Shown one piece after another: positions 34,204 through 43,289 of a stretch of 64,000 bases of DNA. A program made the position numbers and the translations under genes. The notes below the pieces were generated by a model. That model made no database searches. It worked only from the letters and a program-made list of their open reading frames with translations, and was not told where the DNA came from. This DNA is from Castellaniella sp040276065 (GTDB taxonomy: Bacteria; Pseudomonadota; Gammaproteobacteria; Burkholderiales; Burkholderiaceae_B): NCBI RefSeq assembly GCF_040276065.1, contig NZ_JBELOI010000010.1, forward strand, positions 62,001 through 126,000, in the 5' to 3' direction. Numbering within the stretch: position 1 is the first letter of the stretch; every line of letters starts with the position of its first letter.

Positions 34204-35085
34204 ATGCTGCATCTGATACTGCAGTCGGTCGCGAACGGGGTGCTCATAGGCAGCGTCTATGGGCTCATCTCGGTCGGGCTGACGCTCATGTTCGGCGTCA
34301 TGAACATCGTCAACTTCGCCCAGGGCGAGTACTTGATGATCGGCATGATGGCCGCCTACTTCCTGAGCACCTCCCTGCAACTCGACCCATTCCTCGTCGC
34401 CCCCCTCGTCGGGATCGGCGGATTTCTGTTCGGCATGCTCAGCGAACGTCTGGTGATCGAGCCCATCATCAAGGCGCCGCAATCCGCGCAGATCATCGCA
34501 ACGGTCGGCCTGAGCCTGATACTGGCCAACGGCGTCGCCGTCATGAGCGGGAACAACTTCCTGAGCGTCAACACGGCGTATCAGAACCAGACCTTCACCG
34601 TACTGGGCCTGTCCTTCCCGGCAAGCTTCGTGTATGCGGCCGCGTGCGCGCTGATCATGGCGGTGCTGCTCAGCCTGTTCCTCAACAAGACCCGCTATGG
34701 CAAGGCCATGCGCGCCACCTCGCAGAACCGGTCCGCGGTGCAACTGATGGGCATCAATCCGCGCTGGATGTACATGCTTGCCTTCGGCATCGGCTCGGCG
34801 TTGACCATGATCGCGGGCGCGGTGATATTGCCCTACACGCTGACCTATCCCTACATCGGCCAGCACTTCATCCTCATCATGTTCACCGTCGTCGTGCTGG
34901 GCGGGCTCGGCTCGGTGCGCGGCGCCATCATCGCCGGCTTGGTGGTGGGAGTGGTGCAATCGATGTCCACCCTGGTGCTGCCGATCGAGATCCAGAACCT
35001 CCCGGTGTTCATCGTGTTCTTCTTCGCGCTGGTGCTCATACCCGGAGGCGGCTTCAAACGCATTTTCCGCCGGAGGCAGAACTGA
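34204..35085 (+). CDS. livH: Branched-chain amino-acid-type ABC permease LivH
   Basis: A 293-residue inner-membrane permease of the LivH class with about eight hydrophobic helices. Typical elements: the N-terminal VANGVLIGSVYGLISVGLTL, GVMNIVNFAQGEYLMIGMM, and the cytoplasmic loop TRYGKAMRATSQN that contacts the ATPase (EAA-like). It overlaps livM by 1 bp (TGATG), so translation is coupled. Confidence 0.93.
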   Translation: MLHLILQSVANGVLIGSVYGLISVGLTLMFGVMNIVNFAQGEYLMIGMMAAYFLSTSLQLDPFLVAPLVGIGGFLFGMLSERLVIEPIIKAPQSAQIIATVGLSLILANGVAVMSGNNFLSVNTAYQNQTFTVLGLSFPASFVYAAACALIMAVLLSLFLNKTRYGKAMRATSQNRSAVQLMGINPRWMYMLAFGIGSALTMIAGAVILPYTLTYPYIGQHFILIMFTVVVLGGLGSVRGAIIAGLVVGVVQSMSTLVLPIEIQNLPVFIVFFFALVLIPGGGFKRIFRRRQN

Positions 35086-36089
35086 TGGCTACGCAAGCGA
35101 CTCCCCGCGCCAGGCACTCGCGCACTCCGGCAATCATCGGCTGGATCGTCTTTCTGATCGCAGTGTTCACGGCACCGATCTACCTCGACAACCAATACGA
35201 CATGCGGCTTGCCATCCTTGTCTGCCTGCTCGGCAGCGCCTCGATCGGCTGGAACCTGCTTGGCGGCTACGCCAACCAGATCTCGCTCGGCCACATCACG
35301 TTCTTTGGAATCGGCATGTATACCGTGGCGATTTTCCAGACCTCGCTGCAACTGAGCCCCTGGCTCGCCATCCCGGTGGCGGTGATCCTGGCGGTCGCCG
35401 TCGCAGCCCTGATCGGCTGGCCCAGTTTTCGCCTCTCGGGCCATTACTTTGCGCTGGCCACGCTGGCGCTGTTGCCGGTGTCCGAGCTGGTCGCCAGCGG
35501 CTGGGAGAGCCTGACCGGCGGCGCCCGGGGCCTGTCCGTGCCGATCCTCCCCTCGGGGCTGGCGTCGCTGCAATTCGACACCCCCGAGCCTTTCTTCTAT
35601 GTGGCGGCGGTCTTTCTGGTGATCGTGCTGGTGATCGCGCGAATCGTGCGCTTTTCCACCCTCGGGATGCGCCTGTCGGCGATACGCTCCAACCCCGAGG
35701 CCGCCACCCTGGCGGGGGTCAACCAGTTCCAGTCGAAAATGACGGCGCTGCTCATCAGCGCGGCCATCGTGGCCATCGCCGGCGCGCTGTACGGCGCCTT
35801 CCTGCAGTATGTGGATCCGCGCACGGCGTTCTCCTGGGACACCACGCTGAACCTGGTGCTCTTTGCGATCGTGGGCGGGCTGCAATTCTGGTGGGGGCCC
35901 CTGCTGGGCGCCGCGATCCTGGTGCCCATCAACGAATACGCGTCGCTCCAGCTCAGCGGCAACCTGGCGGCGCTGGGCCAATTGGCATACGGCGTCATCC
36001 TGCTGCTGCTCATCATCTTTCAACCGCGCGGCCTGGGCGGTTTGCTGCAAGCCGCGTTCCAGCGGCTCGAGGGGGGGATCCGGAAATGA
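35085..36089 (+). CDS. livM: Branched-chain amino-acid-type ABC permease LivM
   Basis: A 334-residue permease of the LivM class. It has about ten membrane segments, the family motif WNLLGGYANQISLGHITFFG near residue 57, and TLGMRLSAIRSNPEAATLAG, the ATPase-contact loop. I chose the ATG at 35085, sharing one base with the livH stop. It ends overlapping the livG start. Confidence 0.93.
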   Translation: MATQATPRARHSRTPAIIGWIVFLIAVFTAPIYLDNQYDMRLAILVCLLGSASIGWNLLGGYANQISLGHITFFGIGMYTVAIFQTSLQLSPWLAIPVAVILAVAVAALIGWPSFRLSGHYFALATLALLPVSELVASGWESLTGGARGLSVPILPSGLASLQFDTPEPFFYVAAVFLVIVLVIARIVRFSTLGMRLSAIRSNPEAATLAGVNQFQSKMTALLISAAIVAIAGALYGAFLQYVDPRTAFSWDTTLNLVLFAIVGGLQFWWGPLLGAAILVPINEYASLQLSGNLAALGQLAYGVILLLLIIFQPRGLGGLLQAAFQRLEGGIRK

Positions 36090-36808
36090 GCCGCTCCATA
36101 CTGAAGGTGGACAAGGTCGATCAGCGCTTTGCCGGCCTGCATGCCCTGAAAGAAGTCAGCTTCGAACTGATCGAAGGCGAGATCCTGGGCATCATCGGGC
36201 CGAACGGCGCGGGCAAATCCACACTGTTCAACGCCATCGTGGGCACGGTGCCGCCGGTCTCGGGCGCCATCCACTTCAAGGGCAAGAACATCGTCGGCAT
36301 GCCCACGCACCGGATCGCCGAGCAGGGCATCGCCAAGACCTCGCAGACCGTGCAGGTGTTCGACGAAATGACGGCGCTCGACAACGTGGCCGTGGCGGCG
36401 CTGTTGACCACGACCTCCGTGGCGGCGGCGCGCGCGGCCGCGCGCGGCGAGCTCGAATTCTGGGGGCTGGACGGACACGCCGGCACATTGGCCCAGGACC
36501 TGCCCCTCGCCCAGCGTTCCTTGCTGGAACTCGCGCGGGCCATGATGCTGCATCCGCAGATCCTGCTGGTCGACGAGGTCATGGCGGGCCTGAACGAGGT
36601 CGAGGTCGACGACATCCTGAGCAAGCTCGTGCGCGTCAACCAAGAGCGCGGCGTCAGCCTGATGGTGATCGAGCACAACATGCGCGCGCTGATGAAGATC
36701 TCCTCGCAAATACTCGCGCTCGACTATGGCGCAATCCTCACCCTGGGCAAGCCCGAAGAGGTCAGCCGCCACAAGCAGGTGATCGAAGCTTATCTTGGAG
36801 TCGAATAA
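36086..36808 (+). CDS. livG: ABC transporter ATP-binding protein LivG
   Basis: A 240-residue ATPase with Walker A GPNGAGKST and Walker B LLVDEVMAGLNEVE. The signature region reads LPLAQRSLLELARAM rather than the canonical LSGGQ; this variant occurs in some LivG proteins. The switch His is in VIEHNM. The ATG at 36086 overlaps the livM stop by 4 bp. The protein is a little shorter than typical LivG (about 255) in the middle helical region. Confidence 0.9.
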   Translation: MSRSILKVDKVDQRFAGLHALKEVSFELIEGEILGIIGPNGAGKSTLFNAIVGTVPPVSGAIHFKGKNIVGMPTHRIAEQGIAKTSQTVQVFDEMTALDNVAVAALLTTTSVAAARAAARGELEFWGLDGHAGTLAQDLPLAQRSLLELARAMMLHPQILLVDEVMAGLNEVEVDDILSKLVRVNQERGVSLMVIEHNMRALMKISSQILALDYGAILTLGKPEEVSRHKQVIEAYLGVE

Positions 36809-37516
36809 ATGGGTCTCGAGATCAACCAACTGCATGCCGGCTACGGCAAGATTGAGGCCCTGCACGGCATCTCCCTGCAGGTCGCCGATGGCGATTATGT
36901 CGCGGTGGTGGGCGCCAACGGCGCGGGCAAATCGACGCTGCTGAAGGCCATTTCCGGCACGGTGCGCTCCTTTGGGGGAACCATCTCGTTCGACGGCAAC
37001 GAGCTCACCAAAATGCCGCCCTACCAGGTCCCCATGTGCAAGATCGCGCACGTGCCCGAGGGCCGGCAGATATTCCCGGGCCTGAGCGTCTTCGACAACC
37101 TCATGATGGGCGCCTGGCTGGTCCGGAACGAGGACCAGCGTGCGCAGCGCCTCAGCCTGGTCTACGACCTGTTTCCGCGGCTCAAGGAACGCGCCGCCCA
37201 GATGGCGGGCACCCTGTCCGGCGGTGAACAGCAAATGGTCGCGGTGGGCCGCGCCCTGATGCTGGGACCCAAGCTGATCATGCTCGACGAACCCTCCCAG
37301 GGGCTGGCCCCGAAACTGGTCAATGAGATGTACGAGCAACTCAGGCAGGTCCACCAGTTGGGGACCAGCGTACTGCTGGTCGAGCAGAACACGACCTCGG
37401 CGCTGAAGTACTCCACCCGGGCCTACGTCATGGAACGCGGCAAGATCATCCTGAGCGGGCTGTCCGAAGAACTCCGCGACAAGGACGAGATCCGGCGCGC
37501 TTATCTGGGAATCTGA
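36809..37516 (+). CDS. livF: ABC transporter ATP-binding protein LivF
   Basis: A 235-residue ATPase with Walker A GANGAGKST, signature TLSGGEQQMVAVGRAL, Walker B LIMLDEPSQGLAPK and the switch segment LLVEQNTTSALKYS, typical of LivF (Gln instead of His). It begins directly after the livG stop with no gap. It completes the five-component importer and is followed 5 bp later by the MmgE/PrpD gene. Confidence 0.93.
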   Translation: MGLEINQLHAGYGKIEALHGISLQVADGDYVAVVGANGAGKSTLLKAISGTVRSFGGTISFDGNELTKMPPYQVPMCKIAHVPEGRQIFPGLSVFDNLMMGAWLVRNEDQRAQRLSLVYDLFPRLKERAAQMAGTLSGGEQQMVAVGRALMLGPKLIMLDEPSQGLAPKLVNEMYEQLRQVHQLGTSVLLVEQNTTSALKYSTRAYVMERGKIILSGLSEELRDKDEIRRAYLGI

Positions 37517-37521
37517 AGGGG

Positions 37522-38865
37522 ATGGACATGTCGGATGTTTCACTGCTGGACCGCGCCGTCGATATTGCGGCGGGCGTCAACCTGGCCCGCATCCCGGCGG
37601 CGCCGCTCAAGCGCGCCGGGCACATCGTCGCGGATACGATCGGGGTGAGCTGCGCGGGCGCCCGCCAGCCCGAGATGGTGCGCCTGGCCGGTATCGAACG
37701 CGACCGGCGCGAGGCGGGCGCGGGGCCGCGATACGACGCGACCGTGTTCGGCGGCGCCGCGGTCCGCATGGATCCGGAGCGCGCGGCCTTTCTGAACGCG
37801 ACGGCGGGCTGCTTCGTCGAACTGGACGAGGGCATGCGGCCCACCGGCCACCCGGGAATGCAGGTCGTCATCCCCGCGGTGGCGGTGGCCGAAGCCGAAA
37901 AGGCCCATGGACAGTCGCTGCTGCGCGGCGTCATCGCCGGCTACGAAGTCACCGCCAGGCTGTTCACGGCTTACCGCCTCACGTATCCCGCGCACCCGCA
38001 CGGGCACTTCGGCGCCATCGGCGGCGCCGTCGCCGTCGCCTTGATCCTCGGCCGCGATCCCCTCGAAGCGGCCCGCATCGCGGCGACGAGCCCGATCCTC
38101 TCGATCTGGGACGCGTGCTTCGAGGGGGCGACGGCCAGGAACACCTGGATGGGCAGCGCCGCCGAGCTGGCCATCCGCGCCTCCAAGCTTGCGGAGGCGG
38201 GCTTCACCGGCTCGCCCACCAGCCTGGAATCATCGTTCGGCAAGCTGGCCGGCACCCTGGTCGACCCGGACGCGCTCACCGCCCCCTTGAATTACACCGG
38301 CCTGGGCCTGACCCGGAATTATTTCAAGATCCACAGCGCATGCGCCCTGAGCCATGCCGCGGTCGACGCGGTCGCACAATTGCCTCCGCTCGCCGCCGAG
38401 CGCATCGAGCGGGTCGAGGTCGAGACCGTCGGCAACAACATGAAGCTCGCCCACCAGGCGGCGCCCAATGCCTTGTCCGCAAGGTTTTCCCTGCCCTATG
38501 TGGTCGCGGCCGCCCTGCTGCGGCGCGCGCTGGACGCGGACGGCTTTCGCTTCGAGCCAGACACCGCGAAGCTCGCCGCGCGCGTCGAGGTGCGCGTCGC
38601 AGAGGACCTGGAGGCCCAGTGGCCGAACGCCTCCCCGGCCAGGATCATCGTGCGGACCTCGGACGGGCAGACCTGTTCGGCGCAGGTCGACAACCCCCAT
38701 GGCCACTACCACGATCCCTTGACCGAGGACGAGGTCAGGCAGAAGTTCCGCAGCCTCGTGGGCCATGAGGCGATGGCGCAGGCGTGGTGGAGCCGCCTGA
38801 CGAATCTTTTCCACGTGCCCGATTGTTCGCGCTTGTTCCACGGAGTCGACGACCATGCGAATTAG
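37522..38865 (+). CDS. MmgE/PrpD-family protein
   Basis: A 447-residue member of the MmgE/PrpD fold, which includes 2-methylcitrate dehydratase and cis-aconitate decarboxylase. Supporting segments: HIVADTIGVSCAGARQPEM, FLNATAGCFVELDEG, GHPGMQVVIPAVAVAE, HGHFGAIGGAVAVA and the C-terminal NPHGHYHDPLTEDEV. The reaction is unknown. It follows livF by 5 bp and overlaps the asparaginase gene by 11 bp, so it belongs to the transport and catabolic operon. Confidence 0.85.
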   Translation: MDMSDVSLLDRAVDIAAGVNLARIPAAPLKRAGHIVADTIGVSCAGARQPEMVRLAGIERDRREAGAGPRYDATVFGGAAVRMDPERAAFLNATAGCFVELDEGMRPTGHPGMQVVIPAVAVAEAEKAHGQSLLRGVIAGYEVTARLFTAYRLTYPAHPHGHFGAIGGAVAVALILGRDPLEAARIAATSPILSIWDACFEGATARNTWMGSAAELAIRASKLAEAGFTGSPTSLESSFGKLAGTLVDPDALTAPLNYTGLGLTRNYFKIHSACALSHAAVDAVAQLPPLAAERIERVEVETVGNNMKLAHQAAPNALSARFSLPYVVAAALLRRALDADGFRFEPDTAKLAARVEVRVAEDLEAQWPNASPARIIVRTSDGQTCSAQVDNPHGHYHDPLTEDEVRQKFRSLVGHEAMAQAWWSRLTNLFHVPDCSRLFHGVDDHAN

Positions 38866-39823
38866 CCTCCTCGCCACCGGCGGCACGATCTCCACGCAGC
38901 CGGGCGCCGCGGGCGCAACGCCCACGCTCGGCGCGGGGTCCCTGGCGGCCGCCGCGCGAGGCGCCGGGGGTGACCTCACCCTGTCCACACGCGACGTTGC
39001 GCGCGTATCCGGCCGCAGCATCACGCCGATGGTGATCTGGGACCTGGCCCAGGCCGTCATGGACGAGATCCGCGCCGGCGCCGATGGCGTCATCATCACC
39101 CACGGCACCGACACCCTCGAGGAAACCGCCTACGCGCTGTCGCTGCTCGTCGAGACCACCGTCCCGCTTGTCGTGACGGGCGCCATGCGGGTGCCGGGCT
39201 CACCAGGCGAGGACGGCCCCGCCAATCTCGCGGCCGCCGTCGCGGTGGCGTCGACGCCGCGCTTCGCGGCCTACGGGCCGGTCGTGGTGCACCAGGACGA
39301 GATTCATCTGGCCCGCTGGGCCACCAAGATCCACAGCACCCGCGTCGCCGCCTTCGGCTCGCCGACCGCCGGCCCCGTCGGCATGGTCGTCGAAGGCAGG
39401 GCGGTGGCATTCTTCGGCCCCCTGCCCTCGGAACGCCTGCCGCGCATCGCCGCCCCGGACAAGCGGGTCGAGCTGATCTGGGCCATGACCGGGTCGGACG
39501 GCCTCATGGTCGACGCGATCCGGGATCGGGTCGACGGCCTGGTGGTGGCGGGACTGGGCGGCGGGCACGTCTCGACCCCCGTGGCCGAGGCCCTGCTGCG
39601 GGCCCACGCCCAAGGCGTCGCCGTGATTCTGACGAGCCGCTGCGCCGCGCCGCAGGTGCTGCGCAACACCTATGGTGGAACGGGCGGCGAAATACATCTG
39701 CTGGCCTGCGGCCTCGTGTCCGGCGGCACCCTGTCGCCGACCAAGGCCCGTCTGAGGCTGCTGTTCGGACTGGCGGCCGGCTTTACCGCAAACGAGCTGT
39801 TCATCACCGAGGAGCATGCATGA
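38855..39823 (+). CDS. Asparaginase/glutaminase-type amidohydrolase
   Basis: A 322-residue amidohydrolase of the asparaginase fold. The first catalytic Thr is in LLATGGTIST near residue 8 and the second in ITHGTDTLEETAY near residue 85. No signal peptide, so cytoplasmic. The overlap with the MmgE gene and the 4-bp overlap with the next gene place it in one operon. The substrate may be Asn, Gln or another amide released in this pathway; L-asparagine is not assured. Confidence 0.88.
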   Translation: MRISLLATGGTISTQPGAAGATPTLGAGSLAAAARGAGGDLTLSTRDVARVSGRSITPMVIWDLAQAVMDEIRAGADGVIITHGTDTLEETAYALSLLVETTVPLVVTGAMRVPGSPGEDGPANLAAAVAVASTPRFAAYGPVVVHQDEIHLARWATKIHSTRVAAFGSPTAGPVGMVVEGRAVAFFGPLPSERLPRIAAPDKRVELIWAMTGSDGLMVDAIRDRVDGLVVAGLGGGHVSTPVAEALLRAHAQGVAVILTSRCAAPQVLRNTYGGTGGEIHLLACGLVSGGTLSPTKARLRLLFGLAAGFTANELFITEEHA

Positions 39824-40737
39824 CCACGCCACGAGAAATCCGGGTGGACACCCACAGGCGCTATCCATATTCCGCCATCAGCGACCGGCCGACCTACGAA
39901 TGGCCCGGCGGCAAGCGCCTCGCGCTGCACCTCAGCCTGAACGTCGAGCATTTCCGGTTCGGGGCGGGCATCGGCAACGACTACGCGGTTCCACAGCCCG
40001 GCCTCAACATCCGGAGCTACGGCTGGCGGGACTATGGCAATCGCGTCGGGGCACTGCGGCTGCTGGACTTGGCCGACGCCTACGACATCCGGTACGGCCT
40101 GCTGGTGAATTCGGACGTGTACGCCTACTGCCCAGGCTTGATCGAGCGCTTTTCCGCCAAAGGACACGAAATCGTCGGCCACGGCCGCACCAACTCGGAG
40201 CGGCAGCTCGACATGTCCGAGGAGGAGGAAATCGCGTGCATCCACGAGGTGACCGAGACCATCCGCGACCGCGAGGGCACCCCGCCCAAGGGCTGGCTCG
40301 CGCCGTACATCTGCCAGACGAGCCGCTCGCTGGACCTGCTCAAGGCCAACGGATACGACTATATGATGGACTGGCCGATCGACGACCAGCCCATGTGGTT
40401 CGGCACCCGGCACGGCCGCATCCTGTCCATCCCCTATTCCCACGACCTGAACGACTCGATCGAATGCGTATCGCGGCGCACGCCCTCACAGGTGTTCTGC
40501 GACAACCTCATCGATCAGTTCGACGAGATGCTCGAGGAATCGGCGAGGCGCCCACTGGTCATGTGCATCGTCCTGCACACCTTCATCCTGGGGCAACCCT
40601 ATCGCCTGAGGCAGTTCCGCAAGGTCCTGGACCACGTTCTCCGGCATCGGGGCGACATCTGGATGGCAACCCCCGGACAGATCGCGGACCACGTCAAGGC
40701 CTTGCCGCCGGGCACGGTGCCCGGGGACGGCGCCTGA
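39820..40737 (+). CDS. Polysaccharide-deacetylase-fold protein, PuuE-like
   Basis: A 305-residue protein of the NodB fold, close to PuuE-type allantoinases. It has NVEHFRFGAG at the first motif, where classical deacetylases have a catalytic TFDD, and HEIVGHGRTNSERQ at the metal-ligand motif. Further segments are GWLAPYICQTSRSLDLL and MDWPIDDQPMWF. The altered first motif resembles allantoinase-type members, which open cyclic ureides. In this operon a ring-opening role on a hydantoin- or allantoin-like compound is inferred. It overlaps the asparaginase gene by 4 bp. Confidence 0.82.
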   Translation: MTTPREIRVDTHRRYPYSAISDRPTYEWPGGKRLALHLSLNVEHFRFGAGIGNDYAVPQPGLNIRSYGWRDYGNRVGALRLLDLADAYDIRYGLLVNSDVYAYCPGLIERFSAKGHEIVGHGRTNSERQLDMSEEEEIACIHEVTETIRDREGTPPKGWLAPYICQTSRSLDLLKANGYDYMMDWPIDDQPMWFGTRHGRILSIPYSHDLNDSIECVSRRTPSQVFCDNLIDQFDEMLEESARRPLVMCIVLHTFILGQPYRLRQFRKVLDHVLRHRGDIWMATPGQIADHVKALPPGTVPGDGA

Positions 40738-40751
40738 CGCGGACGCGCACC

Positions 40752-41498
40752 ATGGATACCACATCGGGGCCGGCCAAAGAACCCAGCCTGGGGGTGCTCG
40801 GCGGCATGGGGCCGCTCGCCGGCGCCGCTCTCGCCATGCGCATCGTCGAATTGACGGAGGCCGCGCGAGACCAGGAGCACATTTCCGTCATCCTGGTCAA
40901 CGACCCTCACGTGCCGGACCGGTCGACCGCCTGTACGGCGGGAGGGGAAACCCCTCTGCCGGCCATGCTCCACGGGATCGACATCCTGGTGCGGGCGGGT
41001 GTCGACTGCGTCGTCGTGCCCTGCAATACGGCGCACCTCTGGTTCGATCAGCTACAGGCGGCCTGCCCCCGGCCCATCCTGCACATCGTCGACGCCGTCA
41101 TCCACGACCTGCAGCGCCACGGCATCCGGGACGGCACGGTCGGCATCCTCGGCACGCCCGCGACGCTGCGGCTCGGCCTATATCAGGACAGGCTGCGCGC
41201 CGCCGGCTACCAACCCATCATCCCGGATCCGGCCGAGGCCCAGGCCCTGCTCGTCCCCTCGATCGCGGCGGTCAAGTCCAATCACGTAGACGAGGCATAC
41301 CCGCTCGCCGCCCGGGCCATCGAATTGCTCAGGCAGCGGGGGGCGGGGTCGATCGTGCTGGGATGCACGGAACTGCCCCTGGCCGTGCCCCACGCGCGCA
41401 GGCCCGGACTAGGCATCGTGCTGACGGATTCCATTGATGCCTTGGCGCTCCAGGCCATCGAATGGGTCGGCCGGCGCACTGAAGCCTGCGGCGCCTGA
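40752..41498 (+). CDS. Aspartate/glutamate/hydantoin racemase-family protein
   Basis: A 248-residue cofactor-independent racemase with two catalytic Cys: VVPCNTAH near residue 95 and LGCTELPL near residue 205. The N-terminal GVLGGMGPLAGAAL is typical of aspartate racemases. Homologues include hydantoin racemase, which would make D-hydantoin from the L-form. It is 14 bp after the deacetylase gene and closes the cluster. It ends 6 bp before the convergent lysR. Confidence 0.88.
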   Translation: MDTTSGPAKEPSLGVLGGMGPLAGAALAMRIVELTEAARDQEHISVILVNDPHVPDRSTACTAGGETPLPAMLHGIDILVRAGVDCVVVPCNTAHLWFDQLQAACPRPILHIVDAVIHDLQRHGIRDGTVGILGTPATLRLGLYQDRLRAAGYQPIIPDPAEAQALLVPSIAAVKSNHVDEAYPLAARAIELLRQRGAGSIVLGCTELPLAVPHARRPGLGIVLTDSIDALALQAIEWVGRRTEACGA

Positions 41499-41504
41499 GC
41501 CGGC

Positions 41505-42413
41505 TCACAGAACGGCGGGCGGCTCCAGGCCGCGCTCGGCGAGCACGCCGTTGAACTCCTTGACGAAGGAGGCCGCCGCGGGCGACAGGGGCTCGCTGCG
41601 CAGGCACACGAGATCGGCGACGATGTCGGGCGCATCGGACACCGGCATGACGGCAAAGCCGGCGTTGGGCCAGGCTTGCAGCGAAAACTCATCCACCAGC
41701 GCGATTCCGGCGCCCGCGTGGATCAACGAGCAGGCGTTCTGCGGCGAGCCGACCTCCATGGCGACCTTCAGGATTTCATTCGCCTTGGCGAACAAGCGCT
41801 CGATGCGCGCGCCAAACGGCGTGTCGGGCGGATAGGTGATGAGCGGATAAGGCTGCAGATCGCGTGGCGTGACGGATGCACGCGCGGCCAGAGGATGACG
41901 GCGAGGGCAAATGCACAGCAGGCGGCCCCGGGCGATCGGTGTCGTGCTCAGGCTGGGATGATCCACCGGCAGGATCGACACGCCGATCTGCGACTGGCGG
42001 CTCAAGAGATGCTCCTTGAGCAGCTGATAGTTCAAGCAATGGAAATGTACGCGCACGCTCGGGAATTTTTCGTTGAAGCGCGCGATGGCCAGCGGAATCA
42101 GCACATGCCCGATGCTGGGGCTGGTGACAATGCTGAGCATGCCGTGGCGTCGCTCGGCCAGTTCGTGGGTCAGGCGATCGATTCGCTGGACCCCGCGATA
42201 GACCAGTTCGATCTCATGGTGCAGGCGACGGGCTTCCTCGGTGGGGTGCAGGCGGCCCTTGATTCGTTCGAACAACGGGAAACTCAACTGGCTCTCGGCA
42301 TGGGACAGCACCCGGCTCACGGCGGGTGCCGAGACATGCAACAGGCGGGCGGCGTCGCTCACCGAGCCCGTAATCATGATGGCCCTGAAGACCTCGATCT
42401 GTCGTAGATTCAT
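41505..42413 (-). CDS. LysR-family transcriptional regulator
   Basis: A 302-residue LTTR. The N-terminal HTH reads MITGSVSDAARLLHVSAPAV and the C-terminal part has the periplasmic-binding-like effector domain (SIVTSPSIGHVLIPLAIARF). It converges with the cluster above and lies 70 bp downstream of the gntR gene on the same strand. It probably responds to a cluster intermediate. The true target promoter is not identified. Confidence 0.9.
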   Translation of the reverse strand: MNLRQIEVFRAIMITGSVSDAARLLHVSAPAVSRVLSHAESQLSFPLFERIKGRLHPTEEARRLHHEIELVYRGVQRIDRLTHELAERRHGMLSIVTSPSIGHVLIPLAIARFNEKFPSVRVHFHCLNYQLLKEHLLSRQSQIGVSILPVDHPSLSTTPIARGRLLCICPRRHPLAARASVTPRDLQPYPLITYPPDTPFGARIERLFAKANEILKVAMEVGSPQNACSLIHAGAGIALVDEFSLQAWPNAGFAVMPVSDAPDIVADLVCLRSEPLSPAAASFVKEFNGVLAERGLEPPAVL

Positions 42414-42483
42414 GCCGTTTCACCAGCGGCGCGGGCGGCCGCCCCCCGCCATTATCCCCGAGGCGGGCACAGCGCGCCAAAGT

Positions 42484-43197
42484 TCAGGGCAGAAAGATAT
42501 TCTTGAGATCGGGGGTGCCCGCGAGATGGCCGTCGAGATCCAGGCCCTGCTCGATGTGGTTCAGGTGCTCGAGCATCAAGTTCGAAGCGCGCTCGGCCTC
42601 GCGCGCCTCGATCATGTCCACGAGCGCGACGTGTTCACTCTGGCGACACGCCGGCGCGTCGGGCTTGTCATACAAGGTGATGATGAGGCAGGTCAATGAG
42701 GTCAGCTCGCGCACGACGCGCGCCTGGATGCCAGTGGCGACCATGTCCACCAGCCGCACATGGAATTCTCCCGACAGCCTGATGACGCCGCGCAGGTCGT
42801 CGCACTGGCGGGCACTCAGTTCCTGGTCCAGGTGGACGCGCAGCGCCGCAATATCCGCGGGACGCGCCTGACGGCAAAGCTTGGCGATGAGCGGTGGCTC
42901 GATCAGGCGGCGGGTTTCGAACATCTCGCGCGCCTCTTGCATGGTGGGTTGCGCCACGTAGGCGCCGCGGTTGGGGATCAGCGTCACCACCTGCTCGTGG
43001 GCGAGTCGGGCCAGCACCTCGCGGATTTTCATGCGGCTGACGCCGGTCGCCTCGACGAGCCGCTCTTCGGCGAGTTTGGCCCCCGGCAGCAGGCGCCGCT
43101 CGAGGATGCCGTTCTGGATGCGATGGTAGACGGTCTCGGCATCCAGCTTCCTGGACGCCTTGCCGTGAACGGAATCTTTTCCTGGTGCTGGCCGCAT
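42484..43197 (-). CDS. GntR-family (FadR type) regulator
   Basis: A 237-residue regulator. The N-terminal winged helix has RLLPGAKLAEERLVEATGVS and MKIREVLARLAHEQVV. The C-terminal all-helical FCD-type domain has SGEFHVRLVDMV and SEHVALVDMIEAREAERA. It is divergent from the TRAP operon, with two ATTGTAnnCAAT sites in the gap, so it likely represses dctPQM and itself. Confidence 0.9.
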   Translation of the reverse strand: MRPAPGKDSVHGKASRKLDAETVYHRIQNGILERRLLPGAKLAEERLVEATGVSRMKIREVLARLAHEQVVTLIPNRGAYVAQPTMQEAREMFETRRLIEPPLIAKLCRQARPADIAALRVHLDQELSARQCDDLRGVIRLSGEFHVRLVDMVATGIQARVVRELTSLTCLIITLYDKPDAPACRQSEHVALVDMIEAREAERASNLMLEHLNHIEQGLDLDGHLAGTPDLKNIFLP

Positions 43198-43244
43198 GAT
43201 CGTCCGAGGTGGGAAGTCTTGGTTTGTCGATCGTATCGGCCACT

Positions 43245-43256
43245 ATTGTATCCAAT
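43245..43256. promoter_or_regulatory. GntR operator-like site 1
   Basis: ATTGTATCCAAT, inside a 6-4-6 repeat CTATTG...CAATAG (43243-43258). It shares the ATTGTA-nn-CAAT form with the next site, whose start lies 33 bp further (about three helical turns). Confidence 0.55.
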
Positions 43257-43277
43257 AGGGCGGATATGAGCTTCATA

Positions 43278-43289
43278 ATTGTAGACAAT
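43278..43289. promoter_or_regulatory. GntR operator-like site 2
   Basis: ATTGTAGACAAT, symmetrical as AATTGT-AG-ACAATT (43277-43290). The whole 43198-43598 gap is AT-rich, holds no gene, and also has a 6-2-6 palindrome (TAGTGT/ACACTA) at 43458-43471. Confidence 0.55.

Noticed and set aside
33256..34959. Minus-strand open frame of 567 codons over the liv operon
   Set aside because: His/Arg/Asp-rich low-complexity translation opposite livK and livH; no recognisable domain.
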